From the NCBI RefSeq assembly GCF_000830005.1, contig NZ_CP010407.1:2523001-2587000 (forward strand): a DNA stretch of 64,000 bases, written 5' to 3'. Below, one piece after another: positions 17,189-25,437 of this stretch. Each line of letters opens with the position of its first letter. The first letter of the stretch is position 1. This stretch comes from Streptomyces vietnamensis. Its GTDB lineage: Bacteria > Actinomycetota > Actinomycetes > Streptomycetales > Streptomycetaceae. Below the pieces are notes generated by a model, which saw nothing but the letters and a program-made list of their open reading frames with translations, was not told where the DNA came from and did not search any database. The translations under genes and the position numbers were made by a program.

Positions 17189-17956
17189 GTGCTCGTGCTG
17201 TTGCCGCCCTCCGAAGGCAAGGCCTCCTCGGGGCGCGGGGCGCCGCTGAAGCCTGAGTCGCTGTCCCTGCCGGGGCTCGCGGAGGCGCGGGCGGCGGTCC
17301 TAGACGAGCTGGTCGAGCTGTGCGCCGCCGACGAGGAGAAGGCGCGCGAGGTGCTCGGCCTGAGCGAGGGGCTGCGCGGCGAGGTCGCGAAGAACACGGA
17401 GCTGCGGACGGCGGGCGCGCGTCCGGCCGGGGAGATCTACACGGGCGTGCTGTACGACGCGCTGGGTCTGGCGACCCTGGACGCGGCGGCCCGGGAGCGG
17501 GCGGGGAGCTCGCTGCTCGTGTTCTCGGGGCTCTGGGGCGCGGTGAAGGTGACGGACCGCATTCCGTCCTACCGCTGCTCGATGGGCGTGAAGCTGCCGG
17601 GGCTCGGGGCGCTCGGCGCGCACTGGCGGGGCGCGATGGCCTCGGTGATGCCGGAGGCGGCCGGGGACGGACTCGTCCTCGACCTGCGCTCCTCGGCGTA
17701 CGCGTCGGCGTGGAAGCCGAAGGGTGAGCTCGCGGCCCGGACGGCGACGGTGCGGGTGCTGCACGCGCCGACCCGGAAGGTGGTCAGCCACTTCAACAAG
17801 GCGACGAAGGGCCGGATCGTACGGAGCCTCCTGGAGGCGGGCGCGGAGCCGGGTTCGCCGGCGGAGCTGGCGGAGGCGCTGCGGGACCTGCGGTACGTGG
17901 TGGAGGAGGGCGGGAAGGCGGGGGCGCTCGACGTCCTGGTCGACGAGATCCACTGA
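17189..17956 (+). CDS. yaaA: YaaA (DUF328) peroxide-stress protein family
   Basis: 255 residues. The N-terminal VLVLLPPSEGKAS matches the YaaA signature, and central segments YTGVLYDALGL, LLVFSGLWGAVK and DRIPSYRCSM fit the family. E. coli YaaA lowers free intracellular iron during H2O2 stress and binds DNA. The GTG at 17189 has AAGGAG 6 nt upstream. It follows the tandem-repeat tract. Confidence in family is high; role here is by analogy. Confidence 0.88.
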   Translation: MLVLLPPSEGKASSGRGAPLKPESLSLPGLAEARAAVLDELVELCAADEEKAREVLGLSEGLRGEVAKNTELRTAGARPAGEIYTGVLYDALGLATLDAAARERAGSSLLVFSGLWGAVKVTDRIPSYRCSMGVKLPGLGALGAHWRGAMASVMPEAAGDGLVLDLRSSAYASAWKPKGELAARTATVRVLHAPTRKVVSHFNKATKGRIVRSLLEAGAEPGSPAELAEALRDLRYVVEEGGKAGALDVLVDEIH

Positions 17957-17979
17957 CCCGAGAAGAACCATTGCACCCT

Positions 17980-17997
17980 CCGCAACGCTCGTTGCGG
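17980..17997 (+). promoter_or_regulatory. Operator-like inverted repeat over the aldolase promoter
   Basis: CCGCAAC-GCTC-GTTGCGG has perfect 7-bp arms. Its right arm overlaps a -35-like TTGCGG (17992-17997), which is 17 bp from CAGGAT (18015-18020). The predicted transcript start is at the aldolase ATG (18028). Fits repression of a leaderless message. Confidence 0.5.
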
Positions 17998-18027
17998 TTG
18001 ACGCTCGCCCTGGGCAGGATGACGCCC

Positions 18028-18672
18028 ATGTCCTCGACGAGCGTGTTCGACCTTGCCCCGGGATGCCGTGTCGTCCCCGTCGTCGTGATCGAGGACGCCG
18101 CCGACGCCGTGCCCCTGGCGCGGGCCCTGGTGGCCGGCGGGCTGCCGGTGATCGAGGTCACCCTGCGCACCCCGGCCGCGCTCGACGCCGTCCGCGCGAT
18201 CGGGGCCGAGGTGCCGGAGGCGGTCGTCGGCGCGGGCACCGTCGTCTCGGCGGCCGGGGTCGCGGACGCGGTGGGCGCCGGGGCGCGGTTCCTGGTCGGC
18301 CCGGGGTGGACCGAGCGGCTGCTCGGCGCGATGCGGGACTCGGGCGTGCCGTTCCTGCCGGGGGTGTCGACGGCCTCGGAGGTCGTGGCCCTCCTCGAAG
18401 ACGGGGTGCGGGACATGAAGTTCTTCCCGGCCGAGGCGACGGGCGGCATCCCGTACCTGAAGTCCCTCGCGGGCCCGCTCCCCCGGGCCCGTTTCTGCCC
18501 CACGGGCGGCATCTCCCTCGGCTCCGCCCCCGACTACCTCGCCCTGCCGAACGTCGGCTGCGTCGGCGGTACGTGGATGCTGCCGCCCGACGCCCTCGCG
18601 GCTCGCGACTGGGGGCGGGTGGAGGCGCTCGCGCGCGGGGCGGCGGAGCTGGGGGTCCCGGTCACCGGGTGA
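18028..18672 (+). CDS. eda: KDPG / 4-hydroxy-2-oxoglutarate aldolase
   Basis: 214 residues, the usual size. Motifs are PVVVIEDAADAVPLARALV, EVTLRTPAALDAVRA, GAGTVVSAAGV and the Schiff-base Lys in MKFFPAEATGG, followed by FCPTGGI for phosphate binding. It cleaves 2-keto-3-deoxy-6-phosphogluconate to pyruvate and glyceraldehyde-3-phosphate (Entner-Doudoroff or hexuronate breakdown), or the hydroxy-oxoglutarate analogue. No kinase or dehydratase gene is adjacent. A dyad lies over its promoter. It ends 11 nt inside the convergent acetyltransferase gene. Confidence 0.9.
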   Translation: MSSTSVFDLAPGCRVVPVVVIEDAADAVPLARALVAGGLPVIEVTLRTPAALDAVRAIGAEVPEAVVGAGTVVSAAGVADAVGAGARFLVGPGWTERLLGAMRDSGVPFLPGVSTASEVVALLEDGVRDMKFFPAEATGGIPYLKSLAGPLPRARFCPTGGISLGSAPDYLALPNVGCVGGTWMLPPDALAARDWGRVEALARGAAELGVPVTG

Positions 18673-19459
18673 ACGTCACGCCGAGGTGGTCGGTGACGGG
18701 GCGGTAGCCGAGGCGCTGGTAGAGGGCGTTGCTGGTGGGGTTGGCCAGGTCCGTGAAGAGGAGGACCTGCGCGACTCCGGCTTCCCGGGCGGCGCGGCTG
18801 ACCGCCTCGGTGGCGCCGGCCGCGTACCCCCGGCCGCGCTCGGCGGGCGGGGTGTAGACGAGGTGGACGCGGGCCTGGCCCTCGATCGTGCGGGAGACGG
18901 CGGCCATGGAGACCGGGCGGCCGTCGGGCGCCTCCCAGAGCCACAGTCGTCCCTCGGAGATCCGCTCGGTGACGAAGCCGGTGTAGTCCTCGGCCGGCTC
19001 GTCCCCGATGGCCACCGCGAACTCCCTCGTCCAGGCGGCGACGAGCGGGACGTCGGCCTCGGTGGCGACCCGTTCCCTGCCGGCCGGGGCCGGGTCCGGC
19101 GGGGTCAGCTCGCCGAGCCGGAAGAGCCGCATCCGGGCGGTGGTCGCCCAGGGGCGGCCGGTGGCCTCCGCGTACGCCTCGACGGCGGCGGTCTCACCGC
19201 GCACCTCCGTCGGCTCCTCGCCCGGGGGAAAGGTCAGCGCGCGGGCCGCCTCCTCCGTCATGACCCCGAGGGAGGGCACGCCGGGCGGCGCCTCCGCGAG
19301 GACGCCGGTGACCCGGCCGTCCGCCTCCGCCCACCAGCCGAGCCGCCCGGCCTTGTCCATGAGCGTGAGCACGGCGGTGTTGCGGGCGGCGTCGGCGGCG
19401 AGGTGCTCTGCGGCGGCGGCCCGGAAGGCCGCGGCGCTGTCGGTGAAGGACCACGTCAT
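18662..19459 (-). CDS. GNAT-family N-acetyltransferase
   Basis: 265 residues. The C-terminal half is a GNAT domain with the acetyl-CoA pyrophosphate loop (PPAERGRGYAAGATEAVSR) and LFTDLANPTSNALYQRLGYRPV as the last strand-helix unit. The N-terminal half is a degenerate second GNAT-like lobe. Substrate unknown. The ATG at 19459 lies at the outer edge of a 49-bp gap from the RNase H-phosphatase gene. The tail overlaps the aldolase gene by 11 nt. Confidence 0.85.
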   Translation of the reverse strand: MTWSFTDSAAAFRAAAAEHLAADAARNTAVLTLMDKAGRLGWWAEADGRVTGVLAEAPPGVPSLGVMTEEAARALTFPPGEEPTEVRGETAAVEAYAEATGRPWATTARMRLFRLGELTPPDPAPAGRERVATEADVPLVAAWTREFAVAIGDEPAEDYTGFVTERISEGRLWLWEAPDGRPVSMAAVSRTIEGQARVHLVYTPPAERGRGYAAGATEAVSRAAREAGVAQVLLFTDLANPTSNALYQRLGYRPVTDHLGVTFTR

Positions 19460-19508
19460 GCGGGCGATGGTGGTACGGGGCCGGGGCCCGCCGCCACCGG
19501 TTTGCGCC

Positions 19509-21098
19509 CTACCGCAGGTGCGAGGTGTCGTTGAGGAGGCGTACGGAGGCGTTGCCGTCGGCGTAGTAGGCCACGGCCGAGATCGAGGCGGCCGACAGCT
19601 CCATCCGGAACAGCGACTCCGGCGGGGCGCCGAGCGCGAGCCGGACGAGGGTCTTGATCGGCGTGACGTGGGTGACGAGGAGGACCGTACGGCCCGCGTA
19701 CGCGGCGGTCAGCCGGTCCCGGGTCGCGGCGACGCGCCGGGCGACGGTCGCGAAGCTCTCGCCTCCGCCGGTCGGCGCGGCCTTCGGCGAGGCCAGCCAG
19801 GCGTCGAGGTCGGCCGGGTAACGCTCGCGGACCTCGCCGAACGTCAGGCCCTCCCAGGCACCGAAGTCGGTCTCCCGCAGTCCCTGCTCGATCCGCACGT
19901 CGAGCCCGAGGCGGGCGGCGACGGCGCCGGCGGTCTGCCGGCAGCGGGTGAGCGGCGAGCTGACGATCTCCTGGATGGTGCCGCGCGCGGCGAGCGCCTC
20001 GGCGACGGCCTCGGCCTGCCGCAGCCCGGCCGCCGACAGCTCGGGGTCACTGCCCCCGCTCCCCGAGAACCGCTTCTCGGGCGTGAGCGCGGTCTCCCCG
20101 TGCCGCAGCAGCACGAAGGTGGCGGGCGCCCCCATGTCGGGCCCGGCCCAGCCCTGGCTGGGGGCGGCGGCCTGCGCGGGAGCGGTGCCCTGCGCGGGAG
20201 CGGTGCCGGCTTGCGCGGCGGCAGTGCCTCCCGCCGCGGGAGCGGCTTGCGCGTACGCGGCGTCAGCCGGCGCCGAAACGCCGCCCTCGGCGGTCCCTGC
20301 GCTCGTGCCCCGGGCCTCGGCACGGGCCGCATGGCCCGTCGGGGCCAGCACGCCCGCCTCGGCCTCGAAGTCGCCGGAGGCCACCGAGGCCGCGAGGGCC
20401 TCTTCGGCGGCGAACAGGCCGTCGTCCGGCTCGGTGGCCGGGGTCGTCGGGCGCGACACGGCACCCGGCCACGCGCCCGAGCCCGTCGCGGAGCCGACCG
20501 GCGTCCCGGCGGCCGGGCCCGTACCCGTGCCGAGGCCCCCGGCCGCACCCGTACCCGCCAGCGCCGCACGGGCTCGCGCCGCGCCCGCCGCCGCGTCGCC
20601 CGGGGGGCCCGACGGGGGCGGCGTCGCGGCGTTGCGGGCGGCCGTGGCGTCCAGGCCGGCCGTGGAGGCGGACGGCTCCCACTGGCGGCCCCGCTTGCCC
20701 GCGTCCATCGCCTCGTTCGCGAGCCGGTCGGCGTGCTTGTTCCGCTCGCGCGGGATCCACTCGTAGCGGACCTGGCCCGGCGGGAAGACGCGGGCGGCCT
20801 CGGCGGCCAGCGGCTTCATGTCCGGGTGCTTGATCTTCCAGCGGCCGGACATCTGCTCGACGACCAGCTTGGAGTCCATGCGGACGTGGACGGCGGCGTC
20901 CGGGAACAGTTCCCGGGCCGCCTTCAGGCCCGCCACCAGGCCCTTGTACTCGGCGACGTTGTTCGTGGCCACGCCGATGTACTCGGCGGCCTCCGCGAGG
21001 GTCTCCCCCGTCGCCGGGTCGAGGACGACCGCGCCGTAGCCGGCGGGCCCCGGGTTGCCCCGGGAGCCGCCGTCGGCCTCGACCACGAGTTCGCGCAT
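19509..21098 (-). CDS. Bifunctional RNase HI / acid phosphatase (histidine phosphatase)
   Basis: 529 residues. Residues 1-135 are RNase HI with acidic residues in EADGGSRGNPG, AEYKGL, MDSKLVVEQM and NKHADRLANEAMD; it would cut RNA in RNA-DNA hybrids. About 190 residues of Ala/Pro/Gly-rich linker follow, including repeated APAQGTAPAQ-type stretches. The C-terminal 205 residues are a histidine phosphatase with LLRHGE and VTHVTPIK. The layout matches mycobacterial Rv2228c. The linker is longer than I expect. Its ATG overlaps the stop of the zinc-ribbon gene by 1 nt (TAATG), the last gene of a three-gene operon. Confidence 0.9.
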   Translation of the reverse strand: MRELVVEADGGSRGNPGPAGYGAVVLDPATGETLAEAAEYIGVATNNVAEYKGLVAGLKAARELFPDAAVHVRMDSKLVVEQMSGRWKIKHPDMKPLAAEAARVFPPGQVRYEWIPRERNKHADRLANEAMDAGKRGRQWEPSASTAGLDATAARNAATPPPSGPPGDAAAGAARARAALAGTGAAGGLGTGTGPAAGTPVGSATGSGAWPGAVSRPTTPATEPDDGLFAAEEALAASVASGDFEAEAGVLAPTGHAARAEARGTSAGTAEGGVSAPADAAYAQAAPAAGGTAAAQAGTAPAQGTAPAQAAAPSQGWAGPDMGAPATFVLLRHGETALTPEKRFSGSGGSDPELSAAGLRQAEAVAEALAARGTIQEIVSSPLTRCRQTAGAVAARLGLDVRIEQGLRETDFGAWEGLTFGEVRERYPADLDAWLASPKAAPTGGGESFATVARRVAATRDRLTAAYAGRTVLLVTHVTPIKTLVRLALGAPPESLFRMELSAASISAVAYYADGNASVRLLNDTSHLR

Positions 21099-21841
21099 TA
21101 CAGGCCGGACTCCGCGGTGCGGACGAGGATCCGGCGGCAGTTCTCGCACCGGACGACCGCGTCGGCGGCGGCGGCGCGGACCTCGTTGAGCTCGGTGATG
21201 TTGAGCTCGATGTGGCAGCCCTCGCACTTGCGCTGGTACAGCCGGGCCGCGCCGACGCCGCCCTGCTGCTCGCGCAGCTTCTCGTACAGCTTGATGAGGT
21301 CGGCCGGGACGGAGCCCGCGACGAGCTCGCGCTCCTTGGCGACGGCGGCGGACTCGGCGTCCAGCTCGGCCTGGGCGGCGTCGCGGCGGGCGGTGGCGTC
21401 GTCCACCTTGGCCTGGACGGCGGCGACCCGCTCGGTCAGCTCGGCGAGGCGCTCCTGGACGGACTCGCGGCGCTCCATGACCTCGAGGACGATCTCCTCC
21501 AGGTCGCCCTGGCGCTTGGCGAGGGAGACGATCTCGCGCTGGAGGTTCTCCAGGTCCTTCGGGGAGGAGACGGCGCCGGAGTCGAGCCGCTGCTGGTCGC
21601 GCGCGGCGCGCTGGCGGACCTGGTCGACGTCCTGCTCGGCCTTGGTCTGCTCGCGGCCGCAGTCGCTCTCCTCGGTCTGCGCGGCGACGAGCAGGTCGCG
21701 CAGCTGGGTGAGGTCCTTGGTCAGCGCCTCGATCTCGGCGTGCTCGGGCAGCGACTTGCGCTTGTGCGCGAGCTGCTGGAGGCGGACGTCCAGGGCCTGG
21801 ACGTCGAGGAGGCGGATCTGGTCGGCGGGCGCGGCGTTCAG
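21098..21841 (-). CDS. Coiled-coil protein with C4-type zinc ribbon
   Basis: 247 residues. A long coiled coil (about residues 10-185, many Gln/Glu/Arg heptads) is followed by a zinc ribbon with CxxC pairs KCEGC and RCENC. Orthologues such as Rv2229c sit between Nif3 and RNase H genes in actinobacteria. It is thought to bind nucleic acid or act as a scaffold, but no function is proven here. The only start that fits is CTG at 21841-21839: its CTGA overlaps the Nif3 stop TGA by 4 nt and is followed by the conserved NAAPADQIRLLDVQALD segment. No ATG, GTG or TTG lies nearby in frame. Confidence 0.85.
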   Translation of the reverse strand: MNAAPADQIRLLDVQALDVRLQQLAHKRKSLPEHAEIEALTKDLTQLRDLLVAAQTEESDCGREQTKAEQDVDQVRQRAARDQQRLDSGAVSSPKDLENLQREIVSLAKRQGDLEEIVLEVMERRESVQERLAELTERVAAVQAKVDDATARRDAAQAELDAESAAVAKERELVAGSVPADLIKLYEKLREQQGGVGAARLYQRKCEGCHIELNITELNEVRAAAADAVVRCENCRRILVRTAESGL

Positions 21842-22656
21842 TTGGGGGCTCCAGGGGAGGTGTGGTGGGAGGACCAGGGGTCGGTGACCGTCTTCGAGAC
21901 GTGGACGCGGAGGTCCCAGCCGTGGCGGTCGGAAATCTCGTCGAGCTGGGCGGCGGCCTGCTCGCACCAGGGCCATTCGGTGGCCCAGTGGGCGGCGTCC
22001 ACAAGGCCCAGCGGTGAGTGCTGGGTGGCCTCGGAGACCGGGTGGTGGCGCAGGTCGGCGGTGAGGAAGGCGTCCACGCCGGCGGCCCGTACGGCGTCGA
22101 AGAGGCTGTCGCCGGAGCCGCCGCTGACGGCGACGCGGCGCACGGTCATGCCGGGGTCGCCGGCGACGCGGATGCCCTGCGCGGTGGCGGGCAGCCGCTT
22201 GGCGGCGCGGGCGGCGAACTCGGCGAGGGTCTCGGGGCGGTCGAGCTCGCAGATCCGGCCGAGGTTGTTCTCGGGGACGAGCGGGCCGGTGATCCGGAGG
22301 TCGAGCGCGCCGGCGAGGGCGTCGGAGACGCCGGGGTCGGCGGTGTCGGCGTTGGTGTGCGCCACGTGGAGGGCGATGTCGTTCTTGATGAGGGTGTGCA
22401 CGACGCGGCCCTTGAAGTGGCCGGCCGCGACCGTCGTCGTACCGCGCAGGTAGAGCGGGTGGTGGGTGACGATCAGGTCGGCGCCGAGGGCGATCGCCTC
22501 GTCGGCGATCGCCTGGACGGGGTCGACGGCGAAGAGGACGCGGGTGATCTCGGCGTCGGGGTCGCCGCAGACGGTGCCGACGGCGTCCCAGGACTCGGCT
22601 CGCTCTGGTGGCCAGAGGGCGTCGAGCTCGGCGATGACTTCAGACAGACGGGGCAC
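21838..22656 (-). CDS. Nif3-like dinuclear metal-centre protein (YqfO family)
   Basis: 272 residues. Metal ligands are visible in LIVTHHPLYL and AHTNAD, and in the C-terminal ADLRHHPVSEA and DAAHWATEWP. It folds into a toroidal hexamer with two metals per subunit; the substrate is unsettled (GTP cyclohydrolase-like or nucleotide-related). I chose GTG 22656 because conserved PRLSEVIAELDALWPPERAESWDAVG follows and TAGCCT lies 8 bp upstream, suggesting a leaderless message. A TTG at 22707 is possible. First gene of the Nif3 / zinc-ribbon / RNase H operon. Confidence 0.87.
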   Translation of the reverse strand: MPRLSEVIAELDALWPPERAESWDAVGTVCGDPDAEITRVLFAVDPVQAIADEAIALGADLIVTHHPLYLRGTTTVAAGHFKGRVVHTLIKNDIALHVAHTNADTADPGVSDALAGALDLRITGPLVPENNLGRICELDRPETLAEFAARAAKRLPATAQGIRVAGDPGMTVRRVAVSGGSGDSLFDAVRAAGVDAFLTADLRHHPVSEATQHSPLGLVDAAHWATEWPWCEQAAAQLDEISDRHGWDLRVHVSKTVTDPWSSHHTSPGAPN

Positions 22657-22714
22657 GGAGGAAAGGCTACCTGGCTCCCGTGCCCCGTCGTCCTGGCCTG
22701 TGGACAACCCCGCC

Positions 22715-23749
22715 TTACTTGACCAGGTAGCCCCGCAGGTCGTCGAGCACGCTGTTCGCCGCCGTCACGCCCAGGCCGAGGTACCAGGTCTCGTCCGGGA
22801 CGTCCTTGGCCCGGCCGGCCTTGACGGCCTTGAGGTTCTTCCAGAGCGGGTTGGCCTGGGCGGTGTCCTTCTTGGTGGCCTTGGCGTCGCCGTAGACGCC
22901 GGTGAAGATCCAGTCGGCGTCGGCCTCGTCGATCTTCTCGGGGCTGATCTCGGCCGCCAGCTCGTTGATCTGCTGGTTCTTCGGCCGGGGCAGGCCGGCG
23001 TCCTCCAGGATCGTGCCGATGAAGGAGGCCCTGGCGTAGAGGCGGATCTTGCCGGGGAGGTAGCGGACCATGGAGACGGTCGGCTTGTTCGGGCCGAGGT
23101 CCGTTCCCAGCTGCTTCGCCTTGGTCTCGTACGCGGCGAGCTTCGCCTTCGCCTCGGCCGTCTTGTCGAGCGCGGCGGCGTTGAGGAGGTAGTTCTCCTT
23201 CCAGGTGAAGCCCGGACGGATGGAGAACACGGTCGGCGCGATCTTCGACAGCTCGTCGTACTTGTCGGCGGCGCGCAGCCGGCTGCCGAGGATGAGGTCG
23301 GGCTGGAGGTTGGCGATGGCCTCCAGGTTGAGGTTGTTGATGGTGCCGACGGACTTCGGGGTGCCGGCGTCCTTCTTGAGGTAGCCGGGGATGCCGTCGT
23401 CGCCCTCGGAGGGGGCGTAGCCGACGGGCTTGACGCCGAGGGAGACGACGTTGTCGAGCTCGCCGACGTCGAGGACGACGACCCGCTTGGGGGCGGCCTT
23501 GAGTTCGGTCGTGCCGAGGGCGTGGGTGAGGGTGCGCGGGAACTGGCCCGGCTTCGCGTCGGTGCCCATGGCCGCGGTCTTGGCGGCGGCGTCGCCGAAG
23601 TCCTTGCCGCCGGTGGCGACGTCCTTCTTCTTCGCCGTGTCGTCCTTCCCGGCGGAGTCGGAGCCTCCGCCGCCGCCTCCGCAGGCCGCGAGGGAGAGCC
23701 CGGCGGCGAGGGCGAGGACGGCGGCGGTGCCGCGGCGGCGGAGGGACAT
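22715..23749 (-). CDS. Iron-siderophore ABC transporter substrate-binding lipoprotein
   Basis: 344 residues. Lipobox LSLAAC near residue 20 leads to a Gly-rich mature start. The FecB/FhuD-like fold is shown by PKRVVVLDVGELDNVVSLGVKPVG and NLEAIANLQPDLILGSR. It would capture a ferric siderophore outside the membrane and deliver it to an ABC permease that is not encoded nearby. The ATG at 23749 has AGGAG just upstream. A 19-bp iron box lies 91 bp upstream, so expression is expected to rise under iron limitation through DmdR1/IdeR. Confidence 0.9.
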   Translation of the reverse strand: MSLRRRGTAAVLALAAGLSLAACGGGGGGSDSAGKDDTAKKKDVATGGKDFGDAAAKTAAMGTDAKPGQFPRTLTHALGTTELKAAPKRVVVLDVGELDNVVSLGVKPVGYAPSEGDDGIPGYLKKDAGTPKSVGTINNLNLEAIANLQPDLILGSRLRAADKYDELSKIAPTVFSIRPGFTWKENYLLNAAALDKTAEAKAKLAAYETKAKQLGTDLGPNKPTVSMVRYLPGKIRLYARASFIGTILEDAGLPRPKNQQINELAAEISPEKIDEADADWIFTGVYGDAKATKKDTAQANPLWKNLKAVKAGRAKDVPDETWYLGLGVTAANSVLDDLRGYLVK

Positions 23750-23839
23750 GAGAAGGCTCCTGTACGGGTCGTCCTGGCGGGGATCACGGGTCACCCGGGC
23801 ACGGAAACGGGCGCGACCGACCGGAGCCGGAGACTCCAG

Positions 23840-23858
23840 TTAGGTTCGCCTTACCTTA
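23840..23858 (-). promoter_or_regulatory. DmdR/IdeR-type iron box
   Basis: TTAGGTTCGCCTTACCTTA, read on either strand, matches 16 of 19 positions of the actinobacterial iron-box consensus (TTAGGTTAGGCTAACCTAA). Its location upstream of the siderophore-binding lipoprotein fits iron-dependent repression. Confidence 0.8.
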
Positions 23859-23949
23859 CTCACCATGGGTCACTCCAGCACAACCACCCCCTCCCCCTCA
23901 GCCGAACCGCCGCAGGGCCACCCTTATGTGTGAAGTGACCCTGCTCGTG

Positions 23950-23979
23950 TTGTTCGGCTGGAAGTGCGAAAACTAGCTT
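23950..23979 (+). promoter_or_regulatory. Vegetative-type promoter
   Basis: -35 TTGTTC (23950-23955) and -10 TAGCTT (23974-23979) are 18 bp apart, 22 bp upstream of the ATG at 24002. It probably serves the unknown 378-residue gene. Confidence 0.5.
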
Positions 23980-24001
23980 CGTGGCCGGAGGTGACGAGTC
24001 G

Positions 24002-25138
24002 ATGACAGCGTGTGCCATCGAGACCACGGCCGAGGACGACGACCGCGAGCCCGGCGCGGCCTGGCCGGCGGGGTTCACGATCACGGCCAACGGCGCGTAC
24101 GCGGCCAGGCTCGCGGGCGACGGTGACGCCCTGTACGTGGAGAGGTGGACCCTCGACGGCCCGGAGCCGTACGCCGTCCCCCTCCCCCTCGACCAGCCGG
24201 AGGAGCCGGGCGCCCAGCTGCTGCCCCTCGCCGACGGCCGGGTCCTCGTCGCCCGCCGCGTGGACGGGCGGCGGAACACGTTCTCGCTGCTCTACCCCAC
24301 AGGACCGGACACCCGCGAGCTCCAGCTCGGCGCGGTGGAGGCGCCCGGCTCCGAGGACCTGGTGCTGCTCCCGCCCTCGCCGGACGGCATCTGCGCGTAC
24401 GCCATGTGCGTCGGCCCCGACACGACGACGCTGTGGCTGGTGGCGGGCGGGGCCTTCGGTCCCGAGCAGGTGGCGGAGGTCAAGGGCCGCTGCTCGGGCG
24501 GGGTCTGGCTGGACCGTACGGGCCGGATGCTCGCGCTCGACCGGCGGCTCGACGGCGGTCCGGTGAAGGCGGTCGCCGTCGACCTGGAGCGGGGCGGGGA
24601 GGTGACGCCGCTGCTCCAGATCACCGAGGAGAGCGACGACCGGCTGCTGCTCGCGGACCCGGACAGCGGGCTGCTCCTGATCCGCTCCGACGCGCCGTCC
24701 CCGGGACACGACCGGCTCGGCTGGGGCGTGCTCGGCTCCCTGCTGCCGGTGCGGTTCCCCGACTGCCTGCGGCTCGACGACGCGGCGGTGACGCCGTTCG
24801 CGGTGCAGCCGGGGCAGGTGCTGATGCCGGAGTCCTGCGCGGTGGCGCTGCGGATCGACGCGGCGGGCGGCAGCTGGGTGGGCGTCTGGCAGCCCTCGTC
24901 CCGCCGGATGGCCCAGCTGGCCGCGCCCCAGGGCTGGCTGGCCGGGGCGGGCCTGTGGACGGCCGAGGGCGTGCTGCGGCTGCCGTACGCGACGGCCGAG
25001 GCGCCCTGCGGTCTCGCCGCCCTGGAGGTGCCCCCGGAGCCGGATCCGGAGCCGGTGGTGGTCGTCGAGGAGCCCCGGGTGTGCCGTCCGGTGCCTTTGC
25101 AGCAGGCTCCGCTGACCGACCGCAAACCGGCTGGCTAG
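24002..25138 (+). CDS. Unknown protein, probable beta-rich repeat fold
   Basis: 378 residues, no membrane segment or signal. The sequence alternates short hydrophobic strands and turns, with repeated Leu-Ala-Asp-x-Asp-Gly-like segments (LLPLADGRVLVARRVDG, LLLADPDSGLLLIRSD), as in propeller-like proteins. No catalytic motif recognised. ATG 24002 has GGAGGTGA 8 nt upstream; an earlier GTG at 23981 does not. A small 40-residue gene follows 47 bp downstream, and the stop codon overlaps that gene's candidate -10. Function not assigned. Confidence 0.75.
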   Translation: MTACAIETTAEDDDREPGAAWPAGFTITANGAYAARLAGDGDALYVERWTLDGPEPYAVPLPLDQPEEPGAQLLPLADGRVLVARRVDGRRNTFSLLYPTGPDTRELQLGAVEAPGSEDLVLLPPSPDGICAYAMCVGPDTTTLWLVAGGAFGPEQVAEVKGRCSGGVWLDRTGRMLALDRRLDGGPVKAVAVDLERGGEVTPLLQITEESDDRLLLADPDSGLLLIRSDAPSPGHDRLGWGVLGSLLPVRFPDCLRLDDAAVTPFAVQPGQVLMPESCAVALRIDAAGGSWVGVWQPSSRRMAQLAAPQGWLAGAGLWTAEGVLRLPYATAEAPCGLAALEVPPEPDPEPVVVVEEPRVCRPVPLQQAPLTDRKPAG

Positions 25139-25141
25139 ACT
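25112..25141 (+). promoter_or_regulatory. Candidate promoter of the 40-residue gene
   Basis: -35-like CTGACC (25112-25117) and -10 TAGACT (25136-25141) are 18 bp apart; the -10 contains the stop codon of the preceding gene. Initiation about 38 bp before the small ATG is predicted. Confidence 0.35.
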
Positions 25142-25185
25142 CTCCGCCGCACAGCAAGAGCAAGACCTACGGGGTGAGTTCCAGC

Positions 25186-25308
25186 ATGTCCGAAGCAAGC
25201 ACGCAGGGTACGGAGTCGCACGGCTCCGGGAAGCACCGCGGTCAGGCCTCGCCGGCGGAGGACTCCACGTCCTCGCCGCACGGCCGGCACCGCCGCGAGG
25301 CCGAGTAA
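25186..25308 (+). CDS. Small hydrophilic protein, 40 residues
   Basis: The product is polar, Ser/Glu/His/Arg rich and ends with a basic HGRHRREAE tail; it has no membrane segment or Cys. GGGGTGAG lies upstream of the ATG with about 7 nt spacing. The frame is closed by TAA just before a strong terminator. I do not recognise a family. Its own promoter-like TAGACT and terminator argue that it is a real gene rather than a chance frame. Confidence 0.6.
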   Translation: MSEASTQGTESHGSGKHRGQASPAEDSTSSPHGRHRREAE

Positions 25309-25356
25309 ACAGGCCGAGCAAGCAGGCCGAACGGCAAGAAGAAGCGAAGGAAGAAG

Positions 25357-25388
25357 CGAAGGGCCCCGGGTCTCCCCGGGGCCCTTCG
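25357..25388. terminator. Strong hairpin terminator
   Basis: Perfect 14-bp arms CGAAGGGCCCCGGG / CCCGGGGCCCTTCG enclose a TCTC loop. It lies between the small gene and the convergent SDR gene and can act in both directions. Confidence 0.8.
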
Positions 25389-25437
25389 CCTTCCCCACCG
25401 CCCGTCCGTCGACGGGTCCCCACACCCCAGTGGTGGC

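Noticed and set aside
19008..21887. 959-codon plus-strand open frame
   Set aside because: It covers the acetyltransferase and RNase H genes in antisense; its product is Arg/Ala/Gly-rich with no family.
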